From: Mesostigma viride
Lineage: Eukaryota; Streptophyta; Mesostigmatophyceae; Mesostigmatales; Mesostigmataceae
Direction of reading: 5' to 3'
Length of the DNA: 63,594 bases
Assembly (NCBI GenBank): GCA_009746045.1
Contig: RPFO01002098.1
Location: 1-63,594 of the forward strand
The position numbers and the translations under genes were made by a program. Below are positions 24,241 through 35,849 of the stretch, in pieces. The number at the start of each line of letters is the position of its first letter. Positions within the stretch are counted from its first letter, which is position 1. The notes below the pieces were generated by a model. That model saw only the letters and a program-made list of their open reading frames with translations. It ran no database searches and was not told where the DNA came from.

Positions 24241-25942
24241 AATATACGCGACAACTATTAATGTTCGCATGGCGGTCACGCGACGCCTGATCAACGCGTA
24301 GCGTCTGCGTGTCGTAATTTAATTTTTTAATATTAATGCACAGTCACCATTTTACCGCGTGCTGGCCTGCACTTAGCCCTTGGATGACCAGTGTGTAACT
24401 CTACCCCTAATTATGGCTGGTTGCACCTTGCATGATAATGTCCAGAAACCAGCCTGATAACAATCTAGTGTCCATACTGGGACCAAAGCACACGCATATA
24501 GGGAGTTACTTCGGGGTCATGTCATTAGTCATGTTGCAATGTCCTATATGTCCTATGGGTGCTAAATACAGCACTAATCTCAGGGGGTGCACGGGTGCGA
24601 TAAAAAAGACACTTACAATGCAATGTTAAGTGATAATGCAATATTGGACGTCTTCACAAACCAAGGCCCAAATGCACACGTAGCAAGGGGGTGCAAGGGG
24701 CGGTGTTACCCATGCATCCAGAACATGAGAAATGACCTCCATTTGCATGCCTAGGATGAAAATATACAAACACTGCATCGAACTTCTTTTCTACGTCAGC
24801 AAGGCACTGGGGCCTCCATAGATGTTGCACGGACTGCACAACTGCACAGGCGTCCTTTACTAGCAAAGCCAAAAGGCTGACAAAAAACTGGCCATGATAC
24901 CATCTTTCCTGAAGAATTTAGGCAATAGAAACCATCGTGCTACCATCTACAACTCCTTTAGATGTTAAATCAATCGTCATTCTAGAAAATTAGGTACAGA
25001 CGCAGCTAATCATGAACAAAACTGATGAAAATCTTACGACGACGGTTGTACAAAACCACAACCACAAACTAGTACACAGGAGTAGTAAGTTAGCGAACTT
25101 AACACCACAAACCTTCAACAACGTGTCCGAGATTACTTACCGAATGATATAACGACTTTACCTTGTTGACGGTATCCGCAGGTACACTAAACTGCGCCAT
25201 GCCGAAACCGCAAAAAGAAGGCTAGCGGAAAGCTAGCAATCTCATGACAGAAAGGCAATCTCATCACGGCGTCGAGACTTTCCTGGCCCTGAACGATGAT
25301 GAAATACGCGAAATACATCATACGAAAACTACTGGTTGCGAAAATTTCAATGATACAGAAGCTAATAACAAGTGCTGCCTTTCATCGTCACCCCCGTGAT
25401 GATTAACGCGTGTAGACGCAGTAAAAAGTAAAAACCAGCCCGAGATAATGTGCGCATCATTAGATGTTGCGCGACTGCGGCTATAGCATTTTTCTGACGC
25501 CGCTCATTTCAGTTCGGTTGATTCTTCGCGCCGGTCAGCCAAGGAGTGACATACTTCACGTCGGGGTGTATCTTTAGTTGCGATACCACGCGTTTGCCGT
25601 TTCGCAACTTTTCGTCCAAATCGGTCCTCGCAAGAATCGCAACAAAAGTGTTTTTTGGTCCTCCTGGAAAGTTGCGTAGTTGCGATTCTTGTTGCGATAC
25701 TGCGTGTGACCCCTGTATAGACCCATGTAAGCGTAGCATAACAAGTATAGCGTGGGCAAGGAATCTGAACATAGCCAGGGCGTAGCATGGCTGTACTAGG
25801 ACTAGGCTAAGGCTATGGCTGGTTGTGTACCGTGCGTTGGCGGCACGTGACTAGGTGTGTTGGCACAGCTAGGAGAACCTTCTAGGCATGGCTGCCTGAG
25901 CGGCAATGACTCCAATGGTTACAAGCTAGGGCTATTGCTATT

Positions 25943-27191
25943 CTAGCCCGCTGGGGGCGTCCACATCTTGTGGTTGATCATCAGGTCCCCGCCCCTCCAG
26001 TACACCTTGGGCTTCTGGGGATCCTGCTTATGGCGGAGGTATTCCGGCCACAGGTCGCGTCGCTGCTGTTGCTGAGCGGGGGTTAGGTCGTCATCCAGCG
26101 TCCAGGTGAGGTCGTGCAACCGCTTGCGACGAGAGAGGATCGAACCGCTGCTTATCCTCAGGGGAGAGGAAGGTGAGCAGGACTGGTGGGGTGGCCGCCT
26201 AGCTTGTCCCGTGAGTGGGGAAGGCGGTGGCACCCACGCAGTTCTACCTCACCTACCAGGCCCATGAGGGTAAGAAGCTGGTTCTTGATCGAGCTCGTCA
26301 GCAAGGGAGGTTGACGTCTCACCTGGCTTCTGGGGGAAGCGACGTAGCACCACTCGGCACTCGCGGCGAGCGCGATCGGTGACCTCCCGTTGCTGGGCCT
26401 GGCGGTGGTCCTCCAGCTCCTGGAGCTTCGTGGCGATGGCGTCGGTGGTGGAGGCGGTCGCTGACCGCAGCAGGTCCGCATAGGAGAGCGGGAGGTCACC
26501 AGCATCCTGCCGGGGTGGCTGGGAGGCAATGGTGGCCGTCTGCTCCGCTAGCTTTGGGACCTGTGTGGCCAGGGCCTCGGTGTGGGCGGTGATGGCCTCA
26601 AGCTTCTTCATGAGCACGCCGCACTTGCCCTCCACCTGGTTAAGGCGAGAGACAAGTGCAGCATGCGTTTCCGAAGCCTGCGCCGCGGTGTGTAGCGCCG
26701 TGAACTGTGGTTGTAGCTTGTGGATGACCTTGGTTTCCACGTTGGAGACCCGGGCCTCGGCCGTGTTGAGCGTGGTGTTCAGCGAGGTCATCTTCTCGGC
26801 CAGCGGCCAGGTCACGTGCTCCTCCAGCACTGCGCGGATGTCATCCTTGCAGAGGGAGGAATCCGATATGGCCGGGGCTGCCGGCTGTGCGGGGGCTGGG
26901 GCGTGGAGTGCGTTCCAAAGTGCTCTGGTGATGTCGCCGAAGCTGCTCTCAGGTAGTAGCTGGTCAAGATAACCGTGCGTTGGCGGGATTCGTCACAGGT
27001 GTAGAGCCAGGACGTGTCAGTTGCGGTAGTCGATAGCCGTCCCCCCTCTCCAGGCCACAAAGAGCTTCCGCTCCTGTGTGAGGAACTGGAGAACTTCGAC
27101 GACTTCCTGCGGCGACAGCTTCTGCCACTCGAGGAGGGTGAACAGTTGGTCGCCGGGCAAGAATTTGCTCCATTTGTGGCGATCGTGGCAT
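25943..27191 (-). pseudogene. ORF1 of element A (frameshifted)
   Basis: Read on the minus strand: an N-terminal block with KWSKFLPGDQLFTLLEWQ and LTQERKLFVAWRGE (about 27180-27040), a 193-codon frame (26249-26830) with a heptad-like stretch (TLNTAEARVSNVETKV) and RRECRVVLRRFPQK, then 25943-26233 with RKRLHDLTWTLDDDLTPAQ and LWPEYLRHKQDPQKPKVYW. Coiled coil, RNA-binding-like core and basic tail is the usual plan of LINE ORF1 chaperones. At least two frame breaks. Its N-terminal part differs from element B, so two subfamilies share a C-terminus. Confidence 0.75.
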
Positions 27192-27436
27192 GGTTTCTTG
27201 GGCTCAGGCGAGGCGCTTGGCGATCGATGGGTCTGCTGGCGGTGAGTTGGCGAGCCCAGGCGGCTGGGCGAGAACGATGGCGAGAGGGTTGGGCTAGGAG
27301 CCGGTAAGCTCCTTTTCCAAACCCCGTTTTGCTTTAGGGGTCGTCATAGCTGCTTGTCACGCGATAACTTTGGCAATACTGCGTTTCAGCCGTAACCGAT
27401 TATACCGGCGGGTGCGTCTCAAAAAGCACGCTGTAT

Positions 27437-28548
27437 GAGGGGTCGACCACTTCGGTGCGCACTCAACACGGCATTACCCCGCCATGCCCACTGCAGACCG
27501 GCGTCTGGCAGGGTTGCGTCCTGTCGCCGTACCTGTTTATTATTGTAGTGGATTATGTTATGCGCCAGGCACGTGCTCGCTTTGCTAGCATTGCAGGCCA
27601 TGCCCCTGGCCTAGCGATCACGAACGAGCTTGGGGAAGGGGGGCCGACTAACAAGCAGAATTTACTAGCTGACCTCATTTATGCCGACGACATCACGCTC
27701 ATCGAGAAGCCGGAGTCTGCCCAACTTTGGCTGGACTGCCTGGCGCTCGAGGCTCGGGCGGTTGGTCTAGCTAGAAATCAGCCCCAAAACGGAGGCCCTG
27801 GCCCTCGGCATGGCAGCCTGGGCCCCCACCCACACTCCGCCTCTTAGACGATGCCGAGGTCAACTACCCTCCTTCAGGCCGCTTCAAGCTGCTCGGCAGT
27901 TGGCTTCCCGACTGCGAGGACGACATGACGACACGGATCGGCATGGCGTGGGCGCACCTCCATGACCACCGCCGCTGGTGGAGCAACCCCGCCCTACCCC
28001 GGATCGTCAAGCGTGACCTCTTCAAGGTCGTCATTCTGACGATCCTGACCTACGGCGCCGAGACGTGGGCACTGACGCAGGAGCTGGAGCAACGACTCGA
28101 CGGCGCCGTCACCAAGATGCTGCGCAAGGCCCTTAACATCCCCTTTGGTTTGCACATTAGTAATGAGGATTTGTACGCTGATTTGCCCTATGTTTCCCAC
28201 ATTATTAGGCACAGGCGCCTGGGCCTAGCCGGGCACCTGGCCCGCACAGATCAGGTAGATACCTCAGATAGACTAGCTGGCACCAAGCCCTCCCAGCCTG
28301 GGCGATATGTCCTAACCTGGCGTGCCCCTGGCCGCGCGCGGCAGGGCCGCCACCCGTGGACATTTCGTGATAGACTCGGCATGGACATGTGCTACACTAG
28401 ACGTGACGGGCTCACCCCCGGGCAGCCTCCTGGTTTGTCTGTAATATGGAGGCAGATGGTGCGCAAGGATAGATGGCAAGTAGTGATGAAGGATCGAGGC
28501 CACCCCCAAGCCTGTGGGGGCTCCGCGTGTGACCAAGTATGGCATTCA
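27437..28548 (+). pseudogene. LINE reverse transcriptase, motifs B-E and C-terminus
   Basis: Frame 27455-27847 holds GVWQGCVLSPYLF (motif B) and ADLIYADDITLIEKP (motif C, YADD). After a break, frame 27925-28551 holds TYGAETWALTQELEQRLDGA and a conserved tail (RRLGLAGHLAR, RHPWTFRDRLG). This completes the polymerase begun at 21424. The 3' region runs to about 28611, where element B is inserted. Frame breaks make this copy inactive as read. Confidence 0.88.
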
Positions 28549-28622
28549 TAGCGATTCGGGCCGCGGTGCCCACACCCCTGTAACTAGGACCTAGATAGCT
28601 TTGTATACCATCCATTCCATCC

Positions 28623-30620
28623 AGATCCCTGAGAAAGCGTAAGCTATCAACGAGCCACGAGCCACGAGGTAGCCATGGCTGTCGGCGTTCATAACTTTCA
28701 CGTTTGAGCCCCGAATTCAGCTGTGAATGTCACAATCGCTTCGTCTTTCCTAGACGCACATGCTGATATAATTTTCAGAAGCTATAACGCAATATATGAC
28801 GAGCAAACGCCCCTTGCCGCAACGCAGCCTGGCGGCTGCGCTCGGCAATGAAAGTCCGTCTGCAGCTTCGGCAGCAGATTCGCCCTCAAGCCCGGAAGGC
28901 AACGGTGACACTAGTCGTGCACTGGTGGTTGCCCAGCCCCCTCACGGACTTGCCTCGCCCTCTGCATCGCCTGAGCCTAAACGCAGTCGCCCTGAGGATC
29001 CGCCCCCTGACGAGCCGGGCTGGAAAGAAATCGACTTTGACGCCAAATCAGCTGCCTGGTGCCGGACACAAGGCCAAGCAGCTCCCATCCAGTTTATGAA
29101 AGCCGTGTTCTTCGGGACGCGCACCTCGCTTCTTGCCCTGTGCAAGCACTTTTACGTCCAAGGTCGCATCATTCCGCCTACCCGCGGTGATTTTTATCAC
29201 CCGGATCACGTGTCCCGCTACTCCCGCCCCCGCCTTCAGCTCCTCGCCCTCTGCTGCCTCCTCGGGCGCTCTGTCGCCGAGATCTGGGCCCCCCCCTCCA
29301 CCTCCGAAATTCGCTCCATCATCCACAAGGCCATCGAACAGCACGTGACACCCCTGGCAGCAGATGTGGCGGCCATGGGCGGCACGCTGGCTGCCGAGCT
29401 TCCCCTCCTCTCCTCCACCACCACCGCCACCTCCAAGCTCCTCGCCTCCACCTCCACCACAACCGACGCCCTCACCGCCCAGCTCCTCGCCATCGACAAG
29501 CGCCTGCAGGACAATGCCATAGCCATCGAATGCTTGCAGAACACCGCCGGCATCACTGCCCAGGCGGTGAAGGACATCGCCGCTCGGCCAGCCCCTGCTG
29601 GCCCTGCCGGCGATGCTCCTCCCGGCATCCCGACCTGGGCGGACATGCTTAAGCAGCACGCCACCTCCACCACCTCCGCCGTCGCCGCCCAGCTTAAGCA
29701 GCAGACGCTGGACCTCCGCGAGGAGGCCGAGCTCGCCAAGCGCAGCCTTAACGTCATAGTCAAGCACTTCGACCCGCTGCAGGACGAGACCTCCGAGACC
29801 CTTGCCCCGGCGTTTGAGAACAAAATCCTTGTCCCCATGGCTATCACTGGTAAGGGCAAGCCGCGGGGGGTGACCCGCCTTCCCCGCTCGCGGGGTAAGG
29901 CCGGCCCCCTTCCCTTGCTCCTCACCTTTGACACCATGGCGGATAAGATGGAGTTCCTCAAGTGTCGCAAGCGGCTTGGGCGGGGACCGCCTACACGCTG
30001 GACGACGACTTGACCCTGACGCAGCAACAACGGCGACGGGAGCTATGGCCGACCTACCTCCAGCTTCGGCAGAAGGCGGGGCAGAAGCCGGTCTACTGGA
30101 AGGGGGCGGACATCTACGTCGCCCACAAGCCCTGGCAGGCGACCCCTGCCGCCCCAGCCACCCCAGCCACCCCAGCCTAGGGAATATATAGCAGTAGTGT
30201 AGCCTAGAAAGCTTAGTGACGTGGCCATGTATGCCTACGTGACGGGCCCACACCCGCCCTTGCAATAGCCGTAGCAATTTCGAGTCATGCTTTGCCCATG
30301 CAGGGAGTTACTCTCTGCTGAGAGGCCATGTGTACCCCAGCTATAGCCTAGCCACATACCTTCCACCCCATATGTCATGCAGGCCTTCTAGGCCCTCTCC
30401 TCAAGCCCCCCCTGGGTGCCTGTGCTTGTTTAGGAGGCATGAACCACCATGGAGGTGCAGGTGCACCTAGTGCACCCAGAGCAGGTGATAGTTGTACATC
30501 CTACACCTGCAGGTTGTCGCCCTGATTGTATTACAAACCCATAGATGCCACCTTTCTCAGGGCTATATGTGTTACATATGCTCCCCACGGAGCTATGATT
30601 TTAATTAATTAATTAATTAA
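28623..30620 (+). mobile_element. Complete ORF1-only LINE-type element B, 2.0 kb
   Basis: Bounded by a perfect 12-bp duplication TCCATTCCATCC (28611-28622 and 30621-30632). It has a 5' region, ORF1 (28796-30180), a 440-bp 3' region and a TTAATTAATTAATTAATTAA tail. Nothing resembling endonuclease or reverse transcriptase is present. The layout is analogous to mammalian HAL1 elements, which keep ORF1 but not ORF2. Confidence 0.88.
28796..30180 (+). CDS. LINE-type ORF1 protein of element B (one frameshift near the end)
   Basis: The first frame (28796-30013) covers a Pro/Ser-rich N-terminus with a basic patch (PKRSRPEDPP), a conserved central block (TSLLALCKHFYVQGRIIPP), a long helical stretch and an RNA-binding-like region (SLNVIVKHF, PLPLLLTFDTMADKMEFLK, CRKRLG). 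A one-base indel near 29985 moves the end into the frame ending at 30180 (YTLDDDLTLTQQQRRRELWP, VYWKGADIYVAHKPWQ). The combined product would be about 460 aa. Likely an RNA-binding chaperone that coats element RNA. Confidence 0.75.
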
Positions 30621-30632
30621 TCCATTCCATCC

Positions 30633-31137
30633 CATGTTCCCCACCCACTGAGGACTTATCAAGGAGACAACCTTATCAAGGACTTATGCTCACGTGACGC
30701 AGTCACGTGTCTATTAATTAATTAATCCTGTGATGCCAGATCTCCTTCGATTGCGGCCGTTCCGAGCTTGGCATCGGATTCGTTGTCCCCACCGTCGCGT
30801 CGCTACAGTTGCATGCTCCTTTCTGGCATACCAGGGCATTTTGTTCATGCCGCACATTTGAAAGTGATGTCCTCCGGATCTTTGCCTTTGCACCGTGTGC
30901 AGTTCTTGGACGTTTGGAAACATGACATGGCTAACGTAATGACTGACAAGCTAGAACTTTTCAGTGGTTTTTCATTTGCGGGTATTTCCTCGTAAATAGT
31001 GGGAGAGCGATCGCTGCCAGCAATGGTGCTCACCACTAGACAAGCTCCCGGCCGATTAGGCTCGAAACACACGCCCTGATCAAGCAAGCTGTTTCCGGCC
31101 CCCGACTGTCTAGGTCATCTAGTCGCTCTTCACGCAA
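30633..31137. other. Gene-poor segment between element B and a repeat fragment
   Basis: Includes a perfect 8-bp-arm inverted repeat CACGTGAC-GCA-GTCACGTG (30691-30709), then TTAATTAATTAAT (30715-30727), perhaps a remnant tail. Short open frames here have no recognisable content. Confidence 0.4.
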
Positions 31138-31480
31138 ATTAAATTATAACATGACTCCGTTGGGAGATCACGTAGCACATATTCCTTGCTGGATGGGTGG
31201 AGGTGGGCGAAGCCGCATAATCGAACTAACCTAACTCTAAGCTATCTAGTCTAGACAATCCTAACTACACTACTCAGCAAAACGCCCCTTCCGCTTGGGG
31301 GGAGGGGGCTTGCCCACAACAGGGGCTGGCGTGTGAGCCTTGACAATCTTCTGCGCCACCTCTTCTTGTTCTGCATAGCAGTCCAAAGAAGAGAGAGGGA
31401 GTGAATGCGGTGTTCAAACTGAGCTGGGACCACTAGGTCGGCCAGCAACATCTGGATGTAGTTCATGGCAGGTTTACCTA
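31138..31480 (-). mobile_element. Fragment of a second retroelement family (copy B)
   Basis: Paralogue of 10868-11240. The minus-strand remnant begins MNYIQMLLADLVVPAQFEHR and continues IHSLSLLWTAMQNKKRW. Function not recognised. Confidence 0.6.
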
Positions 31481-33025
31481 GCTTTCTAGGAATGTCCTTG
31501 GGGCCAGGCCAGGCCAGGTCAGGAACTGATCTTCACGCAAGCAAGCCATAATTTCAATGTACAAGGCTACACATTTCCATCTCCATTCATATTAATCATT
31601 TTGAACGACTCGAAAACGCGTAAAAGAGAACGGCAGGCTCGAGCTACCATGGTCCAGATTCGCCAAATTTCTGGCCTCAGCTGGTTGTCTCCTTGATAAT
31701 CCGTGTTGATGGGAGATAAGAAAGACCGCTCCCCGCGGAGCCTGATGGTGGCAGATCACCCGACCATGAGCTGTAGATGGCAAGCCATGCTGCACCCTGC
31801 TGTGTAGTGTGCATGCCCCCCACTAATCCAATGTCTCCATCAACCCAGCTAGTGCGCCAGCCCTTGTCCACAGATTCTTTGGCCAACCAATATCTTTAGT
31901 ACCAGAGCAGCTGGCAGAGTGCACATGGAGCGAAACCCTGTGAGGTTTGGCAGTCTGCGCCCACAAGTGCTACTTATTCAGAAATACGCGCAACCCGGGT
32001 GTTGATGCAAGATCCAGCGCAGGCCTTCCAGACTGTTTGAACCAGGCGAAACATGAGAGGCAGAAAAGGCTTCCACCAAAAGCAATGAGCACGAAAGCCA
32101 TTGATAATCATCATGCTAAACGAATGCAGCAAGCTCAGCACCTTAATGCACATCATGTCTACACCAAGCACGAACTACCAAGCTTGTGCGAGATTTGAGG
32201 CATTCAGCTCCGCTGGAGTAATCAATTGGCGGGCACACCTGCATTCCACAACTCTATATCGAGCATGTAAAGTTGCTGTCGGCAACTTGCCTTCAATGTA
32301 ATGGACGTGGACGGACAACAACTATTCGGCCGGTCAGACGTCTGGTTGAAGAGCAAGCTGCTTCCTAAGAAAATGATACCAGTAGCACAATGCATTTGCC
32401 ACAGTTGATAGCCTTCACGTTTAGAGCAGCGACAAAAATATGCTCTAACAAGGGCGATTTCGAAAAGCCAGCTATACGATGAAAACCTGATCATTGCGTA
32501 CACAATCGAGATTTTTCCAGAATTCATATGCATGTATGCATGTATACGTCAACGCAAAGAAAACAGAGCTGTGTGTACACTGTACACTCTTGCAAAGGCA
32601 ATATAACGAGCAAGAACACACGAGGAAGGAGAATCCCAACTCCATGAACGACAGACGGGCAGAAGTTGCTGATGGGAGGGCAGCGGCATCACTGAGAATT
32701 GTGGAGCATCAAGGGAATGCTGAGCGCGGACGGCCACAAGGCAAGAGAGCAGCGTAGGATATCAAAAGAAACTTAATCAGTACTAGTATAACAATACCAG
32801 TACTGTAAAAACTGTACTGTAACTTGTATGGTAACTGTAATAACAAGAATACAGTCTGTGGCAAGCCCTTGAGGAAGCGTGGGATGGCACAGTTAGCTTG
32901 CAAGCTTGGCAGCATATGCAGTAAAAACTAATGCGCATTCCATAGGGTGGTTGGGTTAGTGTTGACACAAAACCATGAGCAACAGCAAATCCAATGGCTA
33001 CACCCAGCTTGAAGCCAACACTGAC
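31481..33025. other. Gene-poor interval downstream of the ankyrin exon array
   Basis: No convincing gene on either strand. If the ankyrin array belongs to one transcript, its last exon and 3' untranslated region should lie here on the minus strand, but no frame stands out. Confidence 0.3.
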
Positions 33026-33124
33026 CTTGTTCTTGGCCTCCTTTTTGGAACCGCAAGCGACCAGGTACTTCACGACATCCTGACGGTCCTCCTGTGCAGC
33101 AATATACAGCGGGGTCTGCCCATC
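33026..33124 (-). CDS. Ankyrin exon 10 (most 3')
   Basis: A 99-nt exon, acceptor ...GCGTGCAG before GATGGGCAG and donor GTCAGTG after AACAAG. It encodes one 33-residue ankyrin repeat (DGQTPLYIAAQ, VVKYLVACGSKKEA), phase 0 at both ends. It is the exon nearest the 3' end of the array, 665 bp from its neighbour where other spacings are near 1.1 kb. Confidence 0.8.
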
Positions 33125-33690
33125 CTGCACGCAGCAGCCACACATACCCTCGTGAGCGCTGCACCAGGACAGTTCAACCCACGAAGCAGGGAGGAGACAC
33201 AATCCTGACACACCGGCAGGAACCGATCATGCCTATGCAGCGCGCCCGCACCTGTGATTAACATCATGGTCATTTTTCCTGCCACAACCAGACCAATGAG
33301 GTATACACCCACAATCACCTCCCCCAAGCCATGCCTACCTTTCCATGCCTCGTGTCTATAACACCGCCTACCTAGAGACCGGGATGCTTATAACCAGGGT
33401 GTTGACTTTGCAAGGGGTGCAGCATACAATGCCAAACTAAAAACATTCCAGTCCTCTTGATGAGCAATTTGAAGCATGGCCAAGTCGTACCACCATACAA
33501 TCTCTTGGAAATGAAACCATTAGCACCAAGAAGAGCGAGGACGGTAATAAGGAATCTTAGAGCCACGATTCCTGTCCAGGCATAGCCATCCACCTTATTG
33601 GCAGGGCACATCCCATACGTGAACAACTCCTGAACCTCCTCAACATAAAGAAAGTAATACTTCACTTGCGAGGGTGAAGCCAACACTGAC

Positions 33691-33789
33691 CTTGTCCAGG
33701 GCCTCCTTGTTGGCACCGCTAGCGACCAGGTGCATCACAATATCCAGGTGGCCTTTCATTGATGCAATGTGTAGGGGTGTACGGTCATC
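33691..33789 (-). CDS. Ankyrin exon 9
   Basis: 99 nt, phase 0, same splice context. Encodes DDRTPLHIASMKGHLDIVMH with the usual TPLH and GA-x-x-EA ankyrin positions; ends in EALDK before the donor GTCAGTG. Confidence 0.8.
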
Positions 33790-34232
33790 CTGCACGCAGC
33801 GGAGACGCGTGTCCCCATGAGGACCAGACCGTGCAAAACCCACAAGACGGGAAGATATGTCAGAAAGAACCCAGCTTGCCCGCACCCATGGACATCAGGG
33901 TTGCAAAACCCTGCCACAGCTGGACTCTTCCTGCGGCTGCCACGGAGAAAAGCCATGCCTGCCTAGCCGATGCTCCATGGTCTACGACCCATTTACCACA
34001 GGATACGGCAAGGCATCACCCACAGGACTGTGTGAGAGCCAACTATTATGGGCCAATAAGGAAACAAGAAGTCCCAGGCAACCGGGTTGCCAGCATACCA
34101 CGGACAGGCTGGAACATAGAGACTCCCATGAATCAACAAGAGAAAAACTTCATCATTATTATTAATACTTTCTTTGCAAAACACTAGCAACTGTTATCCC
34201 ATGAATCAACAAAAGAAAAAAATATGATACTT

Positions 34233-35142
34233 GAGAGATTCCTGGGAACCGGATTTGTTTCCGTTTCCATTTCGTTTCCGGTTCCTGGCCTCGAGCGCGG
34301 CGCTCTGAACCTGGACTGGTCCGGATCTGACTGGAAGCCGCCAACAAAAGTCCGTCATGACGGCCTTTTGGGAACAAATTTTAACCAAGGCCAGAGAATC
34401 TTGGTGAGCTGGGATACCTTATGCGTGCTGGGTTTGCGGTCATGGTCGAACGATGTTGTACACCGCCAGTGCTTCTGCTAACGTGACGTTTTAGTCAAAT
34501 GTTGATGCAAACACCGAAAATTCCTCAAACAATTCTACATTTTAGGGTAAAAAGTCAACACGTTGACGCCATTTTTTCCGACAAAAAGTCAACATTTTGA
34601 CGCGCATGAACTGGTCAAAAGTCAACTTGTTGACGAGCACGATGAGGGGGGCAGGGCCAACCCTTACCCGGTACTCTGGGTAAGGGCATGACGTCAATCA
34701 TGGGGCAGTAGTAGTAACATGCAATAGATCCTGTTTGTCCGGAGCTACCTGATTTGGGCGCTTACAGCACAAGCAACATGAAATATGTTTTGAGCGGATA
34801 GCCCCATCGATATAATATGGACGAAACACTGCATGTAGGGAAAGTCAAATTGTTGACGCGACGCCGGGGCAAAAGTCAATATTTTGACGGAAGAATCGGG
34901 CTGAAAAGTCAACATTTTGACGTTTGCCAAAACCCCTTAGCACTGTACACCGCCAAGCCTATTTTGCATGCAGCGTCACCAGTTCGCTTCACCGAGCACA
35001 GAATCAAGATCCCAAATGGAATCTTGCCTTCCGGGTACGCGAAAGCTTGAGTTAAAAGCGGCTCCCGTGTCAAATGTAGTTCAAATCCCCCTGACAACCC
35101 GAATCGGAAACGGAAACGGAAATGGTTCTCCCGAATCTCTCG
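34233..35142. mobile_element. 910-bp insertion with imperfect inverted ends and GTCAA...TTGAC repeats
   Basis: The ends GAGAGATTCCTGGGAACC and, inverted, CGAGAGATTCGGGAGAACC are alike for about 36 bp and are followed by GTTTCC repeats on both sides. ACTT flanks both ends (34229-34232, 35143-35146), a possible 4-bp duplication. The paralogous intron at about 40600 has ATGATACTTCATC without the insert. Inside are about seven copies of AAAGTCAAnnnnTTGACG (34551, 34576, 34617, 34842, 34871, 34904; weaker at 34491). No coding. Confidence 0.7.
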
Positions 35143-35750
35143 ACTTGTTGTTACGTAGTTACTATTATTCCTAAGAGGACAGTACAAGGAAGAAAATAAA
35201 GCTAGGACACGACCTGAGGAGTGGGAAAGCAGTATCGGAGAAAGGTCACACACAGACATGTGACAAAGACATCTCTAACTGGAAGCCAACCCCTAATATG
35301 CCTTCCTAGCCTACACTTGGGCAAGATATCCAATCATGGCCTATCTAATTTACTAAGCATATCAAGCCCTGAATTGGGTGTGTGAAGAGGTAGGTTGCCG
35401 CCAGCAACACCCATCCACCTAATTCACAGCACTTTCGAGCAAGAAAGGAGACCAAGAGTTTTGTAGCCACTGTCCCTGGCAGACAGAGCCGTCCATCCCC
35501 TTGGCAGGAGGCATCCCAACACCCCATGAGGACATCCCCTGGGTAATGCACTTATCGACAACAGCTCTCCAATAGGCAAGGTGCCCCATCATGGGATTAC
35601 AAGGGCACCCATTGAATTTCACAGCAAGCCTGGTAGCAGCTGTATTAGAGCATGCTGCGCATCACAGCAGGTGGTTGCGTTGAAGAGACAACCAACCACA
35701 CTGTGCGCGGAAGCGCATCCACTTGCAACCAGGGTGAAGCCAACACTGAC

Positions 35751-35849
35751 CTTGTCCTGGGCCTCCAGAGTGGCACCGCTAGCGACCAGGTGCCTCACAA
35801 TATGGAGACGGTCATTCTCTGATGCAATGTGCAGCGGGGTCCCCACACT
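35751..35849 (-). CDS. Ankyrin exon 8
   Basis: 99 nt, phase 0. Encodes SVGTPLHIASENDRLHIVRH and ends ATLEAQDK. The acceptor is GTGTGCAG. Upstream intron sequence carries the conserved 230-bp module shared by the array. Confidence 0.8.

Larger units (their letters stand above)
22292..25715. mobile_element. TA-flanked DNA transposon, 3424 bp, perfect 38-bp inverted ends
   Basis: The left end (22292-22329) and right end (25678-25715) are perfect inverted repeats starting CAGGGGTCACACGCAGTATC. TA flanks both sides (22290-22291, 25716-25717). The uninterrupted site GGTGCAATAAGACC is seen inverted at 10562-10575. TA duplications with CAGGGG ends fit the Tc1/mariner superfamily. Extra TCGCAAC copies lie inside both ends (for example 22440-22510, 25575-25645). 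I find no transposase; the interior holds a 45-bp minisatellite, a LINE tail fragment and AT-rich sequence. Non-autonomous by appearance. Confidence 0.9.
22095..27425 (-). mobile_element. ORF1-only LINE-type element A inserted in the LINE reverse transcriptase
   Basis: Flanked by the perfect 11-bp duplication GCACGCTGTAT (22084-22094 and 27426-27436). The minus-strand copy has its 3' tail at the left end (TTAATTAATTAATTAA as read on the minus strand), a 3' region, ORF1 and a 5' region. Without the nested transposon (22292-25715 plus one TA) it is about 1.9 kb, nearly the size of element B. No reverse transcriptase is present, so it must move with borrowed enzyme. Removing it rejoins RTLY with EGSTTSVRT, restoring the LINE frame across motifs A and B. 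Confidence 0.88.

Noticed and set aside
28796-30277. 409-codon minus-strand frame opposite ORF1
   Set aside because: Gly/Leu-rich antisense of ORF1; the plus frame matches the other copies at protein level.
32708-33211. C-terminal exons of the ankyrin gene around 32.7-33.0 kb
   Set aside because: Frames exist, but no splice-supported or conserved segment could be singled out.
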